The position numbers were made by a program, and so were the translations under genes. Shown here in pieces: positions 25,449 through 33,163 of a DNA stretch of 64,000 nt. Each line of letters begins with the position of its first letter. Position 1 is the first letter of the stretch. Source of the stretch: Oscillibacter ruminantium GH1. Its GTDB lineage: Bacteria; Bacillota; Clostridia; Oscillospirales; Oscillospiraceae. The notes under the pieces were generated by a model. The model saw only the letters and a list, made by a program, of their open reading frames with translations, had not been told where the DNA came from and did no database searches. Where the stretch lies: contig NZ_DF158899.1 of NCBI RefSeq assembly GCF_000307265.1, positions 143,933-207,932 of the forward strand. Reading direction: 5' to 3'.

Positions 25449-26387
25449 TTATGCGTGCGCCGCCAAAAATTCCTCAACCTCTGCCAGAGAGGGGGCGCCT
25501 TCCATGGGGCCCTGCTTGCGCACGGACATGGCACCCGCCGCATTGGCGAACCGGCCGCACTCGGCAAGACTCTTTCCGGCGATCAGCGCCGTCAAAAACG
25601 CGCCGCAGAACGTGTCGCCTGCGCCGGTGGGGTCCACCTCTTCCACGGAAAAGCTGGGAACATCCAAAATCTGGTCACCGGAGAAGATGCGGCAGCCCTG
25701 CTCGCCGTTTTTCAAAACCACGGTTTTCCCCTGACTTGCCCAGATGCCGCAGCCCTCATCGTCGGTAGCCGCGCCGGTAAACATCATGGCCTCGCCCTTG
25801 CTGGGGAAGATCATGCTGGAGCGTTCCAGCACCGGCATGCACAGCGCCTTGATTTCCTCCACACTCAGCGCCTCGGGCCGAATGTTGGGATCGAAGCAAA
25901 TCTGCGTATCCGCCGGCAGCTCCCGCACCAAACGGTGGATGGTGTCCGCCGCGCCGTGGCTGACGGACATGGCAAAGCCCGTGATATGGAGCCACTTGGT
26001 TCCCTGAAGCTTCTCCAGATGGATGTCCTCGGCGGACATCATCCCCGGCGCATCCTGATGGACGTGATAGATAAAATTCCGGCTGCCGTCATGGAAGTAG
26101 CACACAAAGGCAACGCCTGTGGCGGCTTCGGGGTGAACGCGCACCATGGAGCAGTCCGCTCCGCTCTCCTGTAACCGGTTGACGATGCAGCGGCCAAAGC
26201 CGTCGTCACCGACCACACCGATCATGGCGCTGTTCGCACCCAGCTTGGCCGCGGCATTCAGCATAATGCCGGAATCACCGCTGGGATAGGGGCCGGTAAA
26301 ATCCGCCGCAGTGTCCAAAGGCTTATCCAGCTCCTTGCGCATGACCTCGCACAGCAGCGCGCCGATGGAAACGATATCGTATGCCAT
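25449..26387 (-). CDS. PfkB family carbohydrate kinase
   Basis: This 312-residue ribokinase-type kinase starts at 26387 with the sequence MAYDIVSIGALLCEVM; upstream in-frame codons lack a suitable RBS. The two signatures are visible: the substrate-side GG-type region (GPYPSGDSGIMLNAAAKLGA) and the C-terminal ATP/anion-hole motif DPTGAGDTFCGAFLTAL, with the catalytic Asp in GAGDTF. It could phosphorylate fructose, tagatose, a 2-keto-3-deoxy acid or a related ketose. With a lyxose/mannose isomerase in the same operon, a fructose- or tagatose-like ketose is a reasonable guess. Confidence 0.88.
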   Translation of the reverse strand: MAYDIVSIGALLCEVMRKELDKPLDTAADFTGPYPSGDSGIMLNAAAKLGANSAMIGVVGDDGFGRCIVNRLQESGADCSMVRVHPEAATGVAFVCYFHDGSRNFIYHVHQDAPGMMSAEDIHLEKLQGTKWLHITGFAMSVSHGAADTIHRLVRELPADTQICFDPNIRPEALSVEEIKALCMPVLERSSMIFPSKGEAMMFTGAATDDEGCGIWASQGKTVVLKNGEQGCRIFSGDQILDVPSFSVEEVDPTGAGDTFCGAFLTALIAGKSLAECGRFANAAGAMSVRKQGPMEGAPSLAEVEEFLAAHA

Positions 26388-26409
26388 ATTCAGTCCCTTT
26401 CCTTTCCAA

Positions 26410-26838
26410 TCATTCGCCGATAATGTCCACGAAAACCTTCCGAGCCTGCGGCCCGTCAAATTCCATGAACACGATCTCCTGCGCCTCGCCCATGCAGGCC
26501 TTTCCGTTCACCAAAGACAGCGTGGTGCTGTTTCCCACCAGAATGGAGCGAAGATGGCCGTAAGCATTGGCGCTGGTGCGGCCATAGGTGGGCAGGAAGT
26601 GGGCGTGAGAATACTCCGCGTCGTCGTCCACCAGCCGGTGGAGCAGAACGTTTAAGTCGCTTAAAATGCAGTCCAGCGGCTCTGTGACGATAATTCCGCA
26701 GTTGGTGTGCGCCGTCACCACGGAGACAATGCCGTTTTGCACGCCGGACTCCGCAATAAACGCCTTGACCGTGTCACCGATATAGGTGGTGTAATACTCG
26801 TCCTCCGTCGTGACGAAAAATTCATAGTGCTTTACCAT
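26410..26838 (-). CDS. YjbQ/UPF0047 family protein
   Basis: This 142-residue protein matches the YjbQ (UPF0047, secondary thiamine-phosphate synthase-like) family. The conserved block VSVVTAHTNCGIIVTEP is followed by HAHFLPTYGRTSANAYGHLRSI and the C-terminal QEIVFMEFDGPQARKV. E. coli YjbQ has weak thiamine phosphate synthase activity, but the physiological role is unsettled. Its start overlaps the amidohydrolase stop as TAATG, so the two are tightly coupled. Its place inside a sugar operon argues for a role in that pathway instead of in vitamin synthesis. Confidence 0.85.
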   Translation of the reverse strand: MVKHYEFFVTTEDEYYTTYIGDTVKAFIAESGVQNGIVSVVTAHTNCGIIVTEPLDCILSDLNVLLHRLVDDDAEYSHAHFLPTYGRTSANAYGHLRSILVGNSTTLSLVNGKACMGEAQEIVFMEFDGPQARKVFVDIIGE

Positions 26839-27692
26839 TACGCTTCCTCCAGTCCCAAAAAGCTCGCCGCGTTGCCGCCCAGAACCAGCTCCCGCTGGTG
26901 GGGGCGCAGAGTCAGGGAATCCACTGCCTTGCGCATCCGCTTTTGCTCGATGCGGGGGTAGGTGGAGCCAAAGAGCACCTTGTCAAACAGCATCCGGTCG
27001 ATCCAGTATTCGCCCAAGTCGGTTTTAAACGTGTGTTCAAAGAACTGAACCGGAGAGTCGAAATACAGCAGGGCGGTGTCAGCATACAGATTCGGATATT
27101 TCAGAACCAGCATGGCCGTCTCCCGCACCCACGGCCAGCCAAAGTGGCCCATGCACATTTTCAGGTCCGGGTGAGCGATGGCCACATCCTCCAGCAGCAG
27201 CGGATTGCCGTACCGGGACGGGCTGTCCTTCACCCAAGTCATGCCGGACTCAAAGAGAATCGGCTTGTTGTACTTCTCACAGATCGCGTAAAGCGGCTCC
27301 ATCATGGCGTCGTTGGGCATAAAGCGCTGGATCGCGGGACTGAGCTTCAGGCCGGAGAGCTTCAGCTCTCCAAACGCCTTTTCCAGAACCTGCGCCGCAT
27401 CCTTGCGCCAAGGGTCCACGCTGGCAAAGCCGATCAGCCGATCCGGGCACAGATCCACCAGCTTGCGAACCTCCTCGTTGGAGACGATGGTATCACCCGC
27501 ACGAGTGGTCACGTCCTCCGCGGAGATTACGGATTTATCAATCCCCGCCGCATTCATCTGGAGCACGAAAAGGCTCAGTGGCCAAACGTGCTGCTTATAC
27601 AAAAAATACTGTTCCCGGCGGAACTCCACCCGCTTGGGGTCCTCGCAAATCTCTTCCAGAAAGCCGGGGAACGCGTGCATATCGATTACCAA
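26838..27692 (-). CDS. Amidohydrolase_2-type TIM-barrel hydrolase
   Basis: This 284-residue protein is of the amidohydrolase-related (PF04909-type) family, whose members include sugar-acid lactonases and decarboxylases. It begins VIDMHAFPGFLEE, where the usual HxH metal motif appears only as MHAFP, one His being replaced by Phe. Later metal or active-site positions are seen in MCMGHFGWPW and LFGSTYPRIEQ. I use the TTG start at 27692, with GGGAGG eight bases upstream, because this family normally begins right at the IDxH motif. It is coupled to yjbQ. It may open a lactone or cyclic sugar derivative; this is inference. Confidence 0.78.
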   Translation of the reverse strand: MVIDMHAFPGFLEEICEDPKRVEFRREQYFLYKQHVWPLSLFVLQMNAAGIDKSVISAEDVTTRAGDTIVSNEEVRKLVDLCPDRLIGFASVDPWRKDAAQVLEKAFGELKLSGLKLSPAIQRFMPNDAMMEPLYAICEKYNKPILFESGMTWVKDSPSRYGNPLLLEDVAIAHPDLKMCMGHFGWPWVRETAMLVLKYPNLYADTALLYFDSPVQFFEHTFKTDLGEYWIDRMLFDKVLFGSTYPRIEQKRMRKAVDSLTLRPHQRELVLGGNAASFLGLEEA

Positions 27693-27734
27693 AATGATTT
27701 CCTCCCATCTATTTTTCCGGGTTTCACACACGCA

Positions 27735-29030
27735 TCAGCGTGTGGCGTGGATATAATCCTCTGCGAACGTTACAACGCAGTCCTTCACCAGTTCCCGCGC
27801 ATCCATGGGGAGCTGTCCGTCCCGGACCTTGGGGTATTGCAGGGGCATATATTGGTGCAGCATGCTCAGGGGAATTTCCACCTTCTGCATCCCTGCGATC
27901 AACTGATCCATCGCCGCTTTCACCTCGGCGTCGGTCAGGTAATATCGAATTCGGTCGGAGAAGCTGAATCTGCGCTTCACGGCCTGCTGCAATTCGTCGC
28001 CGTGATAATACTTCTTCCAATTCTCCGGGTGCTCCAGCATCACGCGTTCCAGCGTATCTGCAAAATAAGCGCGCTGCCCCTCGGGCAGCAGGACACGTTC
28101 CATCATGTCCAGAGCAAACAGGCCCTCTCTCAGGCCAAAGGTCAATGCAGGGCCAACTTTTAAAATGGCAATGCCATCCTCCACCATCTCGCGCAGCGCC
28201 TCGGCGGGCTGATAGTCGGTGGAGTGGCCCTCCAGAACAATGCCGTCCAGCTTTTTCGCGGCAGCGGTCAGTTCCTTGGCCTTGGCGCGGTTATAGCGGA
28301 AAAAGTCCGCGTCCCCGAACTCCACGCCGGGCTGCACCACCACGCCGATTACATTTTCAAACCCGTCGGCATAACCCGCCGCGGCAAACGCCTTGCGGTA
28401 GGTTTCCACAGTTTTATTGAGCGCCGCAGGATCGGTGACGGCGATAGAGCTTTCCGCCTCCTGTGCGCCGCCGGGAATGGGCACTTCGCTGCCCACGATA
28501 TACACGGGCCGCACCTCATCTGGATTTTGTGCCCGCAGTGTCTGATACGCCTCCTCGCAGGCGGCATACAGCCGCGCGCCCCGGCGGGCAATTGTCTCGT
28601 CCGTCAGCGGTTCATTCCGGGGGTCGTCCGCCACGCGCATACTGGTATCCAGATGGATCTTTTTAAAGCCCGCCAACACAAACAGGCGCACCAGTTCCTC
28701 CGCCTTGTCCATCGCCTGTGCCTCGGGTTCGTTCTGCCATGTGAGCGGTCCCAGATGGTCGCCGCCCAGAATGATATTTTCACGGGGGTAGCCGATACGG
28801 TCCGCAATCTCACAGACAAAATCCCGGAAATCAACGGGGCGCATCCCGGTATAGCCGCCAAACTGATTGACTTGGTTCGCGGTAGCCTCTACCAGAACCA
28901 CCTGATGGTCCCGCAGGGCACGCTGCATGCACGCTTCGATCACCAGTTCGTTCGCCGTGCAATAGCTCCCAATGCCGCAAACCTCGCCCTGCTTCCGCCG
29001 GGCCACCATATCGCGCAAATAATCTTTCAT
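27735..29030 (-). CDS. GatZ/KbaZ-like tagatose-bisphosphate aldolase-associated protein
   Basis: This 431-residue TIM-barrel protein belongs to the GatZ/KbaZ family (PF08013 type). Motifs include GSYCTANELVIEACMQ, NIILGGDHLGPLTWQ, FKKIHLDTSMRVADD and FKKY-region equivalents such as ENWKKYYHGD. GatZ and KbaZ are known as partners needed for activity and stability of the class II aldolases GatY and KbaY. No GatY/KbaY gene is visible in this window, so it may act alone, for example as a ketose (phosphate) epimerase or aldolase, or use a partner elsewhere. It follows the binding-protein gene after a hairpin-rich gap. Confidence 0.85.
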   Translation of the reverse strand: MKDYLRDMVARRKQGEVCGIGSYCTANELVIEACMQRALRDHQVVLVEATANQVNQFGGYTGMRPVDFRDFVCEIADRIGYPRENIILGGDHLGPLTWQNEPEAQAMDKAEELVRLFVLAGFKKIHLDTSMRVADDPRNEPLTDETIARRGARLYAACEEAYQTLRAQNPDEVRPVYIVGSEVPIPGGAQEAESSIAVTDPAALNKTVETYRKAFAAAGYADGFENVIGVVVQPGVEFGDADFFRYNRAKAKELTAAAKKLDGIVLEGHSTDYQPAEALREMVEDGIAILKVGPALTFGLREGLFALDMMERVLLPEGQRAYFADTLERVMLEHPENWKKYYHGDELQQAVKRRFSFSDRIRYYLTDAEVKAAMDQLIAGMQKVEIPLSMLHQYMPLQYPKVRDGQLPMDARELVKDCVVTFAEDYIHATR

Positions 29031-29062
29031 TTCATGGCTCCTTTTTTGTTTCGTCGTTGAAA

Positions 29063-29122
29063 AAGGGAAGCCGCTGAGGAACGAATAGTTTTTCGATCAT
29101 CCTCAGCGGCTCATTTTCCCTT
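29063..29122 (-). other. Stem-loop between binding-protein gene and gatZ
   Basis: GCCGCTGAGGA (29070-29080) pairs with TCCTCAGCGGC (29100-29110), and the stem extends outward through AAGGGAA/TTCCCTT. On the minus strand it precedes a weak T-rich stretch. It could partly terminate or stabilise the upstream transporter mRNA. Confidence 0.65.
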
Positions 29123-29125
29123 ATT

Positions 29126-29180
29126 AGAGCGATTTTCAAGCAGCCGCCCGTCGTTCTGCCGCCGCCGGAAAATCCGCTCT
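29126..29180 (-). other. Second stem-loop downstream of the binding-protein gene
   Basis: AGAGCGATTTTC (29126-29137) pairs with GAAAATCCGCTCT (29168-29180) with one bulge and a long GC-rich loop. Together with the adjacent hairpin it marks the 3' side of the binding-protein cistron, a common place for mRNA processing that leaves the receptor in excess. Confidence 0.55.
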
Positions 29181-29216
29181 AGTTATGAATCCTAGATGTC
29201 GCTGTTTTGCAGCTGC

Positions 29217-30203
29217 TTACCGGAAATCAGCCACGTTGTCCTTGTTGACAACGCTGGCGCCGGTGTCCACATCAGTCTCGCCGATGTCGCCGCCGGTAAC
29301 GGCATTGTAAGCGGCATAGACAGCGCCGTAACCCATGTTATACGGATTCTGAGCCATCACGCAGTACAAAGAGCCGTTCTCAACCATGTCCATGGTCGTG
29401 TCGGAAGCGTCGAAGCCGACGGCCACGCCATTCCAGTTGGGGTTGGCGGCGGCAGCGTTGCCCACGCCGACAGCGCCGGGCTCGTTGTTGCCATAGACGC
29501 CCACAACGCCCTGAGAGATGAAGTTCTCAGCAGCAGCCTGAGACGCGGCAACCTCAGAGTTGCCATACTGGGTCTCCAGCAGGTTGAACTCAGTGCCCTC
29601 GAACGCGTCGCGGAAGCCCTGCTCACGATCAACGGAAGTCTGGGTGGCGTTGGAGAAAGCAACGATGCCGATATCGCCGGAGGTGATGCCCTTCTCCTTC
29701 AGACCGGCCAGCATCTGCTCGCCAGCCTGCTTAGCAGCGGCATAGTTGTCGGTGGTGAACTTTGCCACAGCGTCGAAGTTGGCGGTGGAGTCGGCATAGA
29801 CGATCTTGATGCCGGCGTCAGCCGCGCTCTGCAGAGTGGAGACAATCGCGTCGGGATCCACAGCGGCAACAACCAAACCGTCGCACTGAGCAGCAACAGC
29901 ATTGTTCAGCATTTCGATCTGCAGTGCGGTGTCCTTCTTGTCGGGAGCCATCCACTGATACTTAATGCCGAGTTCAGCTGCGGCGGCCTGAGCGCCCTTG
30001 TCCACGTTGACCCAGTGGTTGTCCAAACCGTCCATGGTAACCAGAATGATGCTCACATCCTGTGCGGCGGTGGAGCCTGCGGCGGAGCCGGATGCAGAGC
30101 CGGAAGCGGCGGAACCGCTGCTGGCAGAGCCGGTGCTGCCGCACCCAAAGAGCGCGGTGGACATTGCAAGAGCCATTGCGAGAGCCAATACTTTCTTTTT
30201 CAT
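29217..30203 (-). CDS. Ribose/galactose-type sugar-binding lipoprotein
   Basis: This 328-residue receptor of a sugar ABC importer has a lipoprotein signal peptide with lipobox LFGC near residue 21, then a Ser/Gly/Ala-rich linker of about 25 residues. The periplasmic-binding-protein type I fold follows, with paired lobes and hinge segments such as LVVAAVDPDAIVSTLQSA and GVYGNNEPGAVGVGNA. It belongs to the RbsB-like group that binds pentoses, hexoses or polyols. It is the third gene of the operon after ATPase and permease, which is the typical order. The ligand cannot be named from sequence. Confidence 0.92.
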   Translation of the reverse strand: MKKKVLALAMALAMSTALFGCGSTGSASSGSAASGSASGSAAGSTAAQDVSIILVTMDGLDNHWVNVDKGAQAAAAELGIKYQWMAPDKKDTALQIEMLNNAVAAQCDGLVVAAVDPDAIVSTLQSAADAGIKIVYADSTANFDAVAKFTTDNYAAAKQAGEQMLAGLKEKGITSGDIGIVAFSNATQTSVDREQGFRDAFEGTEFNLLETQYGNSEVAASQAAAENFISQGVVGVYGNNEPGAVGVGNAAAANPNWNGVAVGFDASDTTMDMVENGSLYCVMAQNPYNMGYGAVYAAYNAVTGGDIGETDVDTGASVVNKDNVADFR

Positions 30204-30283
30204 GATTCTTCTCCTTGTTATTTTTTTGGACCGATATTTCAGTCCTTATATCAAAGCCCTTCGGGCTTTAATATCCACTGTTT

Positions 30284-31282
30284 TTACGCTTTTTTGATCT
30301 TCTTTCTGCTGCTGCGGGCCACCACGTCCATCATAACCGCCAGAATGACGATGATACCGATGATGATATTCCGCAGCGCCACAGGAGCGCCCACAAACTG
30401 CAAACCATTTTGCAGGATACCCCAGATTCCGGCGCCGGCGATCACGCCCGCCAGAATGCCGGTGCCGCCCAGTGTGGAGATGCCACCGATGACGCATGCC
30501 GCCACTGCGTACATTTCGTATGTGCCACCGGCATCCATGGTGCCCATACCGGCGGAAGCCAGCAGGATCAGACCCGTGACGCAGGCGCAGAAAGCACTTA
30601 CAACGTAGGTGATCAGGATGGTGCGGTATTCATTGATACCGGACAGACGCGCGGCATCCAGATTGCTGCCCACCGCGTAGATGTGGCGGCCGGTACGAGT
30701 CTTGCTCAGCAGGAAGTTGAACACCACCCACAAAATCACTGCGATCCACACCGCGCTGTACAGCTTGGCAAACTCGCCGTAATAAAACAGATCGCGGAAG
30801 GCCTGTGCATCGTTGCCGATGAAGTCGGTATTATGGTTGTTGTTCACCAGCTGCGCGAGTCCGCGTGCCAAAGTCATGGTGCCAAGCGTGGCGATAAAAG
30901 AGGGCAGCTTCATCTTTGCCACCAGCGTGCCGTTGACAAAACCGACCAGCAGCGCCAGAAGAACGGTCAAAAGACAGGCCAAAACCGGATTCACGCCCTT
31001 GGTCATCATAGTACCGGCAGTCATGCAGGACATACCCACCACAGAGCCGATGGAAAGGTCGATGTTACCGGTAATCAGCACATAGCCCTGACCGATGCCG
31101 ATGATCAGCGTGGGCGCGATCTGGCGGAGCAGGTTCTGGATGTTGTTGCCGGAACGGAACGAGGGACTGGCCACGGCAAAGACCACAAACAGAATCAAAA
31201 ATCCGATCACCGCGGTTACCACCGAGCGGACACCGCGGGCGGACAGGGCTTGATTCAGCCGATTTGACTTCTTTTCATTCAT
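30284..31282 (-). CDS. Ribose-type sugar ABC transporter permease
   Basis: This 332-residue RbsC-type permease has eight to ten membrane helices and the conserved segment GVMDAGGTYEMYAVAACVIGG-like stretch, seen here around GTMDAGGTYEMYAVAACV and GGISTLGGTGILAGVIAG. It probably works as a homodimer with the ATPase encoded upstream. I chose the ATG at 31282 (AAGGAG nine bases upstream), which leaves 13 bases after the ATPase stop; the longer frame would overlap it. It is the most likely membrane partner for the pseudo-ATPase or kinase encoded near 20 kb. Confidence 0.92.
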   Translation of the reverse strand: MNEKKSNRLNQALSARGVRSVVTAVIGFLILFVVFAVASPSFRSGNNIQNLLRQIAPTLIIGIGQGYVLITGNIDLSIGSVVGMSCMTAGTMMTKGVNPVLACLLTVLLALLVGFVNGTLVAKMKLPSFIATLGTMTLARGLAQLVNNNHNTDFIGNDAQAFRDLFYYGEFAKLYSAVWIAVILWVVFNFLLSKTRTGRHIYAVGSNLDAARLSGINEYRTILITYVVSAFCACVTGLILLASAGMGTMDAGGTYEMYAVAACVIGGISTLGGTGILAGVIAGAGIWGILQNGLQFVGAPVALRNIIIGIIVILAVMMDVVARSSRKKIKKA

Positions 31283-31295
31283 TGTGTATTGCTCC

Positions 31296-32795
31296 TTAGA
31301 TTTTAGATTCAAACGCGGTTGCGTAAGAGAGAATTTTATCCTCAGTGGCCTCTGCCACCGGCAGTTCTCCGGTCAAATGCCCATCGCACATGACCAGAAT
31401 CCGGTCGCTGATGCCCAAGATCTCCGGCAGCTCAGACGACACAAACAGTACGCCGGTGCCTTGCTGCTTCAGGCGGTTCATCAGATTGTAAATCTCCACC
31501 TTCGCGCCAACGTCCACGCCGCGGGTCGGCTCATCAAACATAATAACCCGGGAGTTTCGCGCCAGCCACTTGCCGATGACCACCTTTTGCTGGTTGCCGC
31601 CGGAAAGGCTCTCCGCATTGATTTCAACGGAGGACAGCTTGATTTGCAGCTCCTCCACTACCTTGTCGGCAATTTCCCGTTCCTTCTTCTGGTTAACCTT
31701 GCCGATGCCGTTGCTGAGCCAGTCCAGATTGGGAATGCTCAAATTCTCCCGAACGCCCAGCTTTGTGCAAAGGCCGTCCCGCTTCCGGTCCTCCGGCGTC
31801 AGCACAATTCCGGCTTTGATCGCGTCAATGGGTTTTTTAATGGAAACGGACTTCCCATCCAAAACGATTTCGCCGGAGTCCTTGGGGTCGATTCCGAAAA
31901 TTGCCCGGGTAGTCTCCGTGCGGCCTGCACCCACAAGACCCGCGATTCCCACAATCTCACCGGCGTAAAGATCAAAGCTCACATCGCGGACCATTCTTCC
32001 CGCGTTCAGGTTCTTCACTTCCAGAATCTTTTCGCCCCGCTGGCATTGGACGCGGGGGAATTTCTCCTTGATATCCCGGCCAACCATTTTGGCGATCAGT
32101 TGGTCCATCGTATAGTCTGCGAAGTTCCCTTCCATAATAAACTCGCCGTCTCGCATCACTGTCACGCGATTTGCCACATGGCTCAGTTCTTCCATGCGGT
32201 GCGATATGTATACAATGCCGCAGCCCTCGCTGCGAAGCTGATCCACCAGACGAAACAGTTCGTCAATTTCCTTGGAGGACAGCGCGGATGTCGGCTCGTC
32301 CATAATCAGGATTTTAGCATGGACAGACAGCGCTTTGGCGATCTCCACCATCTGCTGCTTGGATACCGGCAGGTCGCCCACCACCGTATTGGGGCTGAGG
32401 TCGATCTTCAGAGAGTCCAAAACCTCCTGCGTCCGCTTCACCATTTCCCGGTTGTTGAGCGTAACGCCTTTCCTGACCTCGCGGCCCAAAAAGATGTTTT
32501 CCGCCACGGTCAGATGCCGGCACATATTCAGCTCCTGATGGATAATGGCCACGCCCAGCTCCTGCGCTTTCTTCGTGTCCAAGTCGCCCTGTTCCTCACC
32601 AAAAATCTTCATGGTGCCGGAATCGCGAACATACACGCCGCTGAGAATTTTCATCAGAGTGGACTTTCCCGCTCCGTTTTCGCCCAGCAGCGCCATGACT
32701 TCTCCCGCTTTCAGGGTAAAGCGCACGTTCTTGAGAACCGGCACCCCTGAAAAGGATTTGTTGATGTTCTCCATTTCCACAATGTATTCGTTCAT
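31296..32795 (-). CDS. Ribose-type sugar ABC transporter ATPase (active, double domain)
   Basis: This 499-residue RbsA/MglA-type ATPase drives sugar import. Domain 1 keeps Walker A GENGAGKSTLMKIL and Walker B ILIMDEPTSALS, with the signature region VSKQQMVEIAKALS. Domain 2 has the usual degenerate Walker A (GLVGAGRTETTRAIFG), an intact LSGGNQQKVVIGKWL and VIMFDEPTRGVD. This is the normal pattern for the family and contrasts with the motif-free protein at 20641-22110. The ATG at 32795 is chosen because AAAGGAAACGGG lies before it. It is the first gene of the catabolic operon. Confidence 0.94.
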   Translation of the reverse strand: MNEYIVEMENINKSFSGVPVLKNVRFTLKAGEVMALLGENGAGKSTLMKILSGVYVRDSGTMKIFGEEQGDLDTKKAQELGVAIIHQELNMCRHLTVAENIFLGREVRKGVTLNNREMVKRTQEVLDSLKIDLSPNTVVGDLPVSKQQMVEIAKALSVHAKILIMDEPTSALSSKEIDELFRLVDQLRSEGCGIVYISHRMEELSHVANRVTVMRDGEFIMEGNFADYTMDQLIAKMVGRDIKEKFPRVQCQRGEKILEVKNLNAGRMVRDVSFDLYAGEIVGIAGLVGAGRTETTRAIFGIDPKDSGEIVLDGKSVSIKKPIDAIKAGIVLTPEDRKRDGLCTKLGVRENLSIPNLDWLSNGIGKVNQKKEREIADKVVEELQIKLSSVEINAESLSGGNQQKVVIGKWLARNSRVIMFDEPTRGVDVGAKVEIYNLMNRLKQQGTGVLFVSSELPEILGISDRILVMCDGHLTGELPVAEATEDKILSYATAFESKI

Positions 32796-33163
32796 TTGCC
32801 CGTTTCCTTTACTGTTCACGAGGTTTTCTTACAATTGGCTTCCAAATTTCGTGAATTCGTGATAATTCCGCCAAAAATAGTTTCCACCTGTGGCATGTTT
32901 TTTGGTTAGTATAGTACGAAACGGATTATTTCAAAAGGTGCAAATCTTACGATTAGGGGGGCAATTTTTACTCAGTTTTAGCATTTTCAACATTTTGACG
33001 ATAAACAGCTAATTGCTTTTGTGCATATTTCCCGTCCAAATTCTCCGTATTTTTCCATATCTCGACTTCTTTTGGTAAAAGTAAACAAGCGGTCGGAAAA
33101 GTCCACCGGGCTTTTTCGACCACTTGCATCTTCACCTGTACCCCGCCTCCAAGGCTTTAGGAC
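32796..33163 (-). promoter_or_regulatory. Promoter region of the sugar operon
   Basis: In this 368-base AT-rich gap the minus strand carries TTTGAA (32935-32930) and TATACT (32913-32908) 16 bases apart, giving a leader of about 105 bases before the ATPase gene. This is the likely control region for all ten genes down to xylB and the place to look for YesN-type regulator sites. I see no clear catabolite-response element. The part between about 32940 and 33163, downstream of pfk, holds no gene or strong terminator that I recognise. Confidence 0.55.

Noticed and set aside
24315..26174. 619-codon plus-strand open frame
   Set aside because: It lies wholly antisense to the DUF4432 and PfkB genes, which have intact family motifs; the His/Gly-rich translation is an artefact of GC-rich codon use.
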